From assembly GCF_037055275.1 (NCBI RefSeq), contig NZ_CP146343.1, positions 1,832,501 to 1,896,500 of the forward strand: DNA of 64,000 bases, given 5' to 3'. The translations under genes and the position numbers were made by a program. Every line of letters starts with the position of its first letter. Position 1 is the first letter of the stretch. Of this stretch, positions 58,415-64,000 are shown piece by piece. The notes below the pieces were generated by a model. It made no database searches and was not told where the DNA came from. It saw only the letters and a program-made list of their open reading frames with translations. The stretch comes from Pseudomonas sp. ML2-2023-3. GTDB lineage: Bacteria > Pseudomonadota > Gammaproteobacteria > Pseudomonadales > Pseudomonadaceae.

Positions 58415-58447
58415 CAAAAAAGGCCACTCTTTCGAGTAGCCTTTTAA
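58415..58447 (-). terminator. Terminator of tRNA-fMet copy 2
   Basis: Same hairpin as at 58174 with a slightly shorter T-run. Confidence 0.9.
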
Positions 58448-58451
58448 TGTT

Positions 58452-58528
<77 letters not shown>

Positions 58529-58715
58529 TCTGTGGGGCGCACTCTACAGTGATGAGTGGGGGAGTCAACCTTTAATGCATAAATGACCTGAATAAGATCA
58601 AAACAGGCCTGTTTTTGGGTGGGGGCAGTTCGGTCTGTTGCAGCTGCCGAGGAACGAAGGCTGCGTTCGGCGGCGAAGCCGTCGCAAGTCAGGCGAGCTA
58701 CAAAACAGGCGCGCA

Positions 58716-58749
58716 CAAAAAAGGCCACTCTTTCGAGTAGCCTTTTTCG
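58716..58749 (-). terminator. Terminator of tRNA-fMet copy 1
   Basis: Same hairpin as after the other two copies, followed by TTTTTT. Confidence 0.92.
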
Positions 58750-58754
58750 ATGTT

Positions 58755-58831
<77 letters not shown>

Positions 58832-59046
58832 TCTGTGGGGTGGATTCTACAGCGATCCGCTGGGCTGTCAAACCTTAATTTAGAAAAATTCGTTCTGCGT
58901 CAATTGGTTAGATAGAAAATCCGGTTGTAAAAAGGCCTGCAGGCCATGTTCCATATGGGGTGTGGCTCTATTGACGGGCAAGATTCGATTGAAAAAACAA
59001 ATTCAATGGCGATATTTCCCGCGTCTGTCGGGGAGAGTCGAGACCA

Positions 59047-59062
59047 CTGGTGCTATATACAG
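59047..59062 (+). promoter_or_regulatory. LexA box of dinB
   Basis: CTGGTGCTATATACAG fits CTG-N10-CAG with an AT-rich centre, 58 bases before the dinB ATG. Strong SOS operator candidate. Confidence 0.88.
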
Positions 59063-59120
59063 TTGGTGGTGACATACTGGCAATCCGCATTGCCTACTCC
59101 CCTGAAGAACGTCGCCTTAC

Positions 59121-60182
59121 ATGACGCAGCGCAAAATCATCCACGTCGACTGTGACTGTTTCTATGCCGCTATTGAGATGCGCGATGACCCGAGCCTGGC
59201 AAACAAGCCGATGGCAGTCGGGGGTTCGGCTGACCGTCGGGGGGTAATCTCGACCTGTAACTACGAGGCGCGGGCTTATGGTGTGCGCTCGGCGATGGCG
59301 TCCCGGCATGCACTCAAACTGTGCCCGGATCTGATCATCGTTAACGGCAGGATGGATGCCTATAAAGAAGCGTCGAAAGAAATCCACGGCATTTTGCGCG
59401 ATTACACCGACTTGATAGAGCCGCTGTCATTGGATGAGGCTTACCTGGATGTGTCTGATAGCCCGCATTTTTCGGGCAGTGCCACGCGCATTGCCCAGGA
59501 AATTCGGCGCAGGGTCTCCAATCAACTGCACATCACCGTCTCGGCGGGTGTAGCACCGAACAAGTTTCTGGCCAAAATTGCCAGCGACTGGAAGAAGCCC
59601 AATGGGCTGTTCGTCATTACTCCGGATCACGTTGAAGATTTCGTGTCGGCGTTGCCAGTCAACAAGTTGCATGGCGTGGGCAAGGTCACGGCGGACAAGC
59701 TGGGGCGGTTGGGGATTGAGACCTGCCTGCAGTTGCGTGACTGGAACAAACTGGCACTTGTGCGTGAGTTCGGCAGTTTCGGTGAGCGATTGTGGGGGTT
59801 GTCGCGGGGGATTGATGACCGTCTGGTGCAGAGCGACAGTCGACGTCAGTCTGTTAGCGTGGAAAATACCTACGATACCGATTTGCCGGATCTGGCCAGT
59901 TGCCTGGAAAAACTACCGGAGTTGCTGGAGACGCTGACTCGCCGCATTGCACGTATAGACAGCAGTTATCGTCCAGGCAAGCCGTTCGTCAAAGTCAAAT
60001 TCCACGATTTTACCCAGACCACACTGGAGCAGTCCGGTGCCGGGCGTGACCTTGAGAGTTATGAGGGATTGTTGAGCCAGGCGTTTGCACGCGGCGCCAA
60101 GCCCGTTCGATTGCTCGGGCTTGGTGTGCGTTTACAGGATTTGAACAGCGGGTTTGAGCAGCTGGAGCTGTTCAAGGGGTAG
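59121..60182 (+). CDS. dinB: DNA polymerase IV (DinB)
   Basis: 353 residues, Y-family. Catalytic acids in HVDCDCFYAAIE and PLSLDEAYLDVSD; helix-hairpin-helix VNKLHGVGKVTADKLGRLG. The C-terminal QLELFKG is a beta-clamp binding motif. Translesion synthesis of minor-groove adducts. LexA box upstream. ATG gives the usual start MTQRKIIHVDCD. Confidence 0.96.
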   Translation: MTQRKIIHVDCDCFYAAIEMRDDPSLANKPMAVGGSADRRGVISTCNYEARAYGVRSAMASRHALKLCPDLIIVNGRMDAYKEASKEIHGILRDYTDLIEPLSLDEAYLDVSDSPHFSGSATRIAQEIRRRVSNQLHITVSAGVAPNKFLAKIASDWKKPNGLFVITPDHVEDFVSALPVNKLHGVGKVTADKLGRLGIETCLQLRDWNKLALVREFGSFGERLWGLSRGIDDRLVQSDSRRQSVSVENTYDTDLPDLASCLEKLPELLETLTRRIARIDSSYRPGKPFVKVKFHDFTQTTLEQSGAGRDLESYEGLLSQAFARGAKPVRLLGLGVRLQDLNSGFEQLELFKG

Positions 60183-60191
60183 GCAAATAAC

Positions 60192-60290
60192 TGTAGTCGC
60201 TGACGAGGTACGAGGCTGCGATGGGGTGCGAAGCGGCCCCAAAACACGAAGAGCCTGCGGCCCTTCTCGCAGCCTGCGGCAGCGACTACA
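60192..60290. repeat. Inverted repeat of REP-like family 2
   Basis: TGTAGTCGCTGACGAGGTAC and the complementary GCAGCCTGCGGCAGCGACTA bound the unit. Related to 48276-48380, with diverged left half. It lies between the convergent dinB and lipoprotein genes. Confidence 0.8.
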
Positions 60291-60300
60291 AGGGCATGTG

Positions 60301-61254
60301 TCAGCTGACGCCCGGATCCGCCACCAGCCGCCCGGCATCCTTGGTCAGAGAATGAAGGAACTCACGTTGTAGCTCGGGATCGTTGCGTGTGAGTTCGATC
60401 AGGCTTTGTTCCAGCTCGCTGGCTTCTTCTTCCAGTCCCAGTTCCGACAAGCGCTTGACCCGATGTACCCATTGGTTGACGTCGTCGCCCTCCAGGTCGT
60501 CGTAGATCAGGTTGTGCGCTTCAAGCAGCTTGCCACGCAGGTTGCTGCTGATCGACAGGGTTGAGTTCGAGTGGGTCTCGTCCTGAGCGTCTTCAACCAT
60601 GATGGTCAGCTTGCCGATGTGATTGAGGTCTTGCTCGGCAAAAGGGCTGTCCAGCAGGTTGAGGCGCAATACACCGTTGCGATCAGTCGTCAGCTCATGA
60701 GTCTGCTTGCCAGCCTTGACCACAACCGGGCGTTCCGACCAGGGCAAGCTTGAATACTCCAGGCGCTTGTCGCGCTGAACATCATCAATACCGGCCAGGT
60801 TCTGTTCGGCGCGACCGTGGGACTGCACGTTCATTGCAGGGTTGATGCCCGCAAAGCCGTAGTTGATCCAGTCTTTGGTCACGCTGTCAGGAAGTTGCCC
60901 GAACATGAACACGTTAAGCACATTGGCACCCACCCCTGCGACGATAGCCACCGCCCCCAGCGGAATCTCATAGACTTCGCGCCAGGGCTGGTACGGGGTG
61001 TAGCGGTCGTAATGGCGCGTGACATCGAACTCGGTGACCTCAAAGGTCTTCTGTTCATTGATGCGCACACGGCGTTGCGGCAGCTCAAGCACTGCTGGCG
61101 AGCCAACATCGATCAGGAGGCTGTGGGCGAGCAGCTTTCGCTCGATTCGCTCCTCGTGCTCACTGCGTTGCGACATGTGATTGGCACAGCCGCTCAGCAG
61201 CAAGGTGCCGCACATGGCGGCACCTGCGAGGGTTAAGGTACTTCGCTTGAACAT
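60301..61254 (-). CDS. Conserved hypothetical lipoprotein
   Basis: 317 residues. Lipobox LLLSGC (Cys about 23) after MFKRSTLTLAGAAMCGTLLL. The mature part has a GAVAIVAGVGANVLNVFMFG hydrophobic segment near 100-120, suggesting membrane association or a hairpin, and a charged C-terminal helical region rich in Glu (LSELGLEEEASELEQSLIEL). Family not recognised by name. Cotranscribed after proS with an 17-base gap. Confidence 0.82.
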   Translation of the reverse strand: MFKRSTLTLAGAAMCGTLLLSGCANHMSQRSEHEERIERKLLAHSLLIDVGSPAVLELPQRRVRINEQKTFEVTEFDVTRHYDRYTPYQPWREVYEIPLGAVAIVAGVGANVLNVFMFGQLPDSVTKDWINYGFAGINPAMNVQSHGRAEQNLAGIDDVQRDKRLEYSSLPWSERPVVVKAGKQTHELTTDRNGVLRLNLLDSPFAEQDLNHIGKLTIMVEDAQDETHSNSTLSISSNLRGKLLEAHNLIYDDLEGDDVNQWVHRVKRLSELGLEEEASELEQSLIELTRNDPELQREFLHSLTKDAGRLVADPGVS

Positions 61255-61271
61255 GACGCCTCTATCTGGTT

Positions 61272-62987
61272 TCAGCGAGCGATACGGGCTTGAAGGAAGG
61301 CAAGCACATCAGCAACGGGCAGGGCTTGAGGCTCTGCTTCGGTGCGGCTCTTGTATTCCAGATTGCCTTCTGCAAGGCCACGGTCACTGACCACGATCCG
61401 GTGAGGGATGCCGATCAGTTCCATGTCGGCGAACTTGATACCCGGGCTGGTTTTCTTGTCGCGGTCGTCCAGTAGCACTTCAAAGCCTGCGGCCGTCAGT
61501 TCGGCATAGAGCTTGTCGGTGGCTTCGCGTACGGCTTCGGTCTCGTAGCGCAGTGGAACCAGTGCGACCTGGAAAGGTGCCAGGGCATCGCTCCAGATAA
61601 TGCCGCGCTCGTCGTTGTTCTGCTCGATGGCTGCTGCCACGACGCGGGAAACACCGATGCCGTAGCAACCCATTGCCAGGGTTACCGGCTTGCCGTTTTC
61701 GCCCAGCACCTGGCACTTCATCGCTTCGCTGTACTTGGTGCCCAGCTGGAAGATGTGACCCACTTCGATGCCGCGCTTGATTTCCAGTGTGCCCTTGCCA
61801 TCCGGGCTCGGGTCGCCAGCGACCACGTTGCGCAGGTCGGCAACGGTCGGAACCGGCAGGTCGCGTTCCCAGTTCACGCCGAAGTAGTGCTTGTCATCAA
61901 TGTTGGCGCCCACGCCGAAGTCGCTCATCAATTCGACCGAACGGTCAATGATGCACGGCAGCGGCAGGTTCAGAGGGCCCAGGGAGCCTGCACCGGCGCC
62001 GATGGCGTCACGTAGTTCTGCGTCCGAAGCCATGACCAGCGGGCTTGCTACCAGCGGGTGGTTACCAGCCTTGATTTCGTTAAGTTCGTGATCACCGCGA
62101 ATAACGAGTGCGATCAGCTTGCCTTCTTCGGCGGCGTGAACGATCAGGGTCTTGACGGTTTTTTCGATGGCCAGATCATAGCCTTCGACCAGTTGGGCGA
62201 TGGTCTTGGCATCTGGCGTGTCGACCAGGCGCAGCTCCTGGGTGGCAGCAGGGCGCGAGGTTTCGACTGGAACGGCTTCGGCTTTTTCGATGTTGGCCGC
62301 GTAGTCGGAACCATTGCTGAACACGATGTCGTCTTCGCCAGACTCGGCCAGAACGTGGAACTCGTGGGAACCGGCGCCGCCGATGGAGCCGTTGTCAGCT
62401 TCAACCGGACGGAAGTTTAGGCCCAGGCGGGTGAATACATTGCAGTAGGCCTGGTGCATGCGGTCATAAGTGACCTGCAGCGAAGCGTTGTCGACGTGGA
62501 AGGAGTAGGCGTCCTTCATGATGAACTCGCGGCCGCGCATCAAGCCGAAGCGCGGGCGGGTTTCGTCACGGAATTTGGTCTGGATCTGGTACAGATTGAT
62601 CGGCAACTGCTTGTAGCTGTTGAGCTCGTTGCGGCACAGGTCGGTGATGACTTCTTCGTGGGTCGGGCCTACGCAGAACTCGCGACCATGGCGATCTTTC
62701 AGGCGCAGCAGTTCGGCGCCGTATTCTTCCCAGCGACCGGATTCCTGCCACAGCTCAGCTGGCTGGATGCTCGGCATCAGCACTTCAAGAGCACCTGCAG
62801 CGTTCATTTCTTCGCGAACAATGGCTTCGGCCTTGCGCATGATCCGCAGGCCCATGGGCAGCCAGGTGTACAGGCCGGAAGCAAGTTTGCGAATCATGCC
62901 GGCGCGCAGCATCAGCTGGTGGCTGATAACGACCGCATCGGAAGGCGTTTCTTTCTGTGTGGCGAGCAAATATTGGCTGGTGCGCAT
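61272..62987 (-). CDS. proS: Prolyl-tRNA synthetase ProS
   Basis: 571 residues, bacterial (editing) type. Class II motifs include [40 protein letters not shown] and [17 protein letters not shown]. The INS editing domain, which clears alanyl-tRNA(Pro), lies between motifs 2 and 3 (around residues 230-400). Charges tRNA-Pro. The lipoprotein gene follows on the same strand. Confidence 0.97.
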   Translation of the reverse strand: MRTSQYLLATQKETPSDAVVISHQLMLRAGMIRKLASGLYTWLPMGLRIMRKAEAIVREEMNAAGALEVLMPSIQPAELWQESGRWEEYGAELLRLKDRHGREFCVGPTHEEVITDLCRNELNSYKQLPINLYQIQTKFRDETRPRFGLMRGREFIMKDAYSFHVDNASLQVTYDRMHQAYCNVFTRLGLNFRPVEADNGSIGGAGSHEFHVLAESGEDDIVFSNGSDYAANIEKAEAVPVETSRPAATQELRLVDTPDAKTIAQLVEGYDLAIEKTVKTLIVHAAEEGKLIALVIRGDHELNEIKAGNHPLVASPLVMASDAELRDAIGAGAGSLGPLNLPLPCIIDRSVELMSDFGVGANIDDKHYFGVNWERDLPVPTVADLRNVVAGDPSPDGKGTLEIKRGIEVGHIFQLGTKYSEAMKCQVLGENGKPVTLAMGCYGIGVSRVVAAAIEQNNDERGIIWSDALAPFQVALVPLRYETEAVREATDKLYAELTAAGFEVLLDDRDKKTSPGIKFADMELIGIPHRIVVSDRGLAEGNLEYKSRTEAEPQALPVADVLAFLQARIAR

Positions 62988-63090
62988 GGTTAGTCGTGGC
63001 CGTTGCTGATGACTAGAAATGACCTCGCATTGTACGGGCGAGATCAGTTTGCGTACAGCGCGGGCGGGGGAGAGTGCTTCCCCCGCAGAT

Positions 63091-64000
63091 TTATGGCTGT
63101 TTTTCGAGGTCTACAGCGGGCTTCTGGCGGGCCCGGCGGCTTTCCTGAAACCAGTGCAGGCTGATCAGCAGCAAGGTAGGGATGCCCATCAGTGCCGTGA
63201 TGATAAAGAAGTTGTGATAGCCGAACTTTTCCACCAGAACCCCTGAATAGCCGCCCATCAGGCGCGGCAGCAGTAGCATGATGGAACTGAGCAGGGCGTA
63301 CTGGGTGGCCGAAAACTTGAGGTTTGTCAGGCTGGACAGATAGGCGACGAATGCAGAGGTGGCGAGGCCGGAGCTGAAGTTGTCGAGAGAGATAGTGACG
63401 ATCAGCATGTCCAGATTCGGGCCCATGTCTGCCAGCAACATAAATAGCAGGTTGGTGCTTGCTGATGCCGCCCCGCCAATCAGCAGGATCGGCAAAATGC
63501 CGAAGCGCACGATAAGCAAACCGCCCATGCCAGCGCCAACGAGGGTCATGATCAAGCCGAAAATCTTGCTGACCCCGGCGATCTGATCCTTGGTGAACCC
63601 TTGGTCGATATAGAACACGTTGGCCATCACGCCCATGACCGTGTCAGACATGCGGTAAGTGGCAATCAGGCCCAGCAGCAGAAGGGCTTGCCAGCGATAA
63701 CGCAGGATAAAGTCATTAACCGGTGTCAGGACTGGCGCCAGCCCGCGTCGTCCAAAGGTCGAGAGGCACAGCACCGTGAGCAGCGTGTACAGGATGGCGC
63801 GCAGAAATGCCCTGTCTTCAAGCACCAGTGTCATCGGGCTGACGCCCTCGAACAGGACGCCTGCAAAATCGGTGTTGTAGAGCTGCGTGAACATCGCCGG
63901 TACTGAAACAAGCAAGACGATCAGTACGAATACAGACGCCAGCTGATGGCCAAAACTGTAGCGCCCGGCCGACAGTTGGGTGCGCAGCGGTACCGGGGGC
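63091..64000 (-). CDS. ampG: AmpG muropeptide permease (MFS), partial, N-terminus outside window
   Basis: Only the C-terminal 302 or so residues are present; the frame continues past the right edge. Visible are [20 protein letters not shown], later [20 protein letters not shown] and the helix [17 protein letters not shown]. Matches AmpG of Pseudomonas, which imports 1,6-anhydro-muropeptides for cell-wall recycling. Ends PAVDLEKQP. No terminator recognised. Confidence 0.88.
   Translation of the reverse strand, partial: PPVPLRTQLSAGRYSFGHQLASVFVLIVLLVSVPAMFTQLYNTDFAGVLFEGVSPMTLVLEDRAFLRAILYTLLTVLCLSTFGRRGLAPVLTPVNDFILRYRWQALLLLGLIATYRMSDTVMGVMANVFYIDQGFTKDQIAGVSKIFGLIMTLVGAGMGGLLIVRFGILPILLIGGAASASTNLLFMLLADMGPNLDMLIVTISLDNFSSGLATSAFVAYLSSLTNLKFSATQYALLSSIMLLLPRLMGGYSGVLVEKFGYHNFFIITALMGIPTLLLISLHWFQESRRARQKPAVDLEKQP

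Overview
The window is a stretch of chromosome from a Pseudomonas of the fluorescens lineage in the broad sense. The species cannot be fixed from sequence alone. The assignment rests on the five-gene bra (liv) operon, the mutS-cinA-recA-recX order, a TtgABC/MexAB-OprM-type efflux operon with a recognisable TtgR operator, finR next to fpr, erdR next to dgkA, a Pseudomonas-type CcoM mini-subunit, and many copies of the REP element typical of fluorescent pseudomonads (core GTGGGAGCGGGCTTGCTCGC). Almost everything is intact, densely packed core genome. There is no transposon, CRISPR array or intact prophage.

Layout. 1-1.4 kb: the end of a copper-buffering RiPP (bufferin-like) operon on the minus strand: DUF2282 precursor, DUF692 MNIO enzyme and DUF2063 partner. 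1.6-6.6 kb: braC-braDEFG branched-chain amino-acid ABC transporter. 7-9.5 kb: a DUF2288 protein and a GGDEF-EAL protein with a degenerate MHYT-like membrane sensor. 9.7-13.6 kb: rapA, two small hypothetical genes and ccoM behind a near-perfect ANR box. 13.7-15.9 kb: a PiT phosphate transporter and a small hypothetical protein. 16.4-25.9 kb: the protocatechuate (beta-ketoadipate) regulon pcaR-pcaK-pcaIJF-pcaT-pcaBDC, with PcaR-like operator palindromes before pcaR, pcaK and pcaI. 26-32.8 kb: ttgCBA/ttgR efflux locus. 33.1-34.5 kb: a second CoA-transferase pair (ScoAB type).

34.6-41.5 kb: fdxA, mutS, a LexA/PrtR-like repressor, a phage-type holin, cinA (pncC), recA and recX. Repressor and holin are what remains of the mutS-cinA tailocin/prophage site; no tail or lysis genes lie between them and cinA. 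41.5-51.6 kb: housekeeping genes (LOG protein, PA3611-like secreted protein, DTW-domain enzyme, erdR, dgkA, finR/fpr, trmO, DUF1456, a pseudouridine-synthase homologue lacking its catalytic Asp, GNAT, rimO). 52-58 kb: kup and an mprF-acvB lipid aminoacylation/deacylation pair. 58.2-58.8 kb: three tandem initiator tRNA-fMet genes, each with its own near-identical terminator. 59-64 kb: dinB with a LexA box, a lipoprotein gene, proS and a partial ampG.

How the genes work together. The pca genes convert protocatechuate-derived carboxymuconate to succinyl-CoA and acetyl-CoA, except for the ring-cleaving PcaGH, which is absent here. recA and dinB carry LexA boxes and the holin has a LexA-like site, so three transcription units may respond to DNA damage. 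mprF and acvB probably make and remove aminoacyl-phosphatidylglycerol. The strongest leads for a second look are the bufferin-like operon, the collapsed tailocin locus, the catalytic-residue loss in the pseudouridine-synthase homologue, the MHYT-degenerate GGDEF-EAL protein and several unassigned perfect palindromes in promoter regions.
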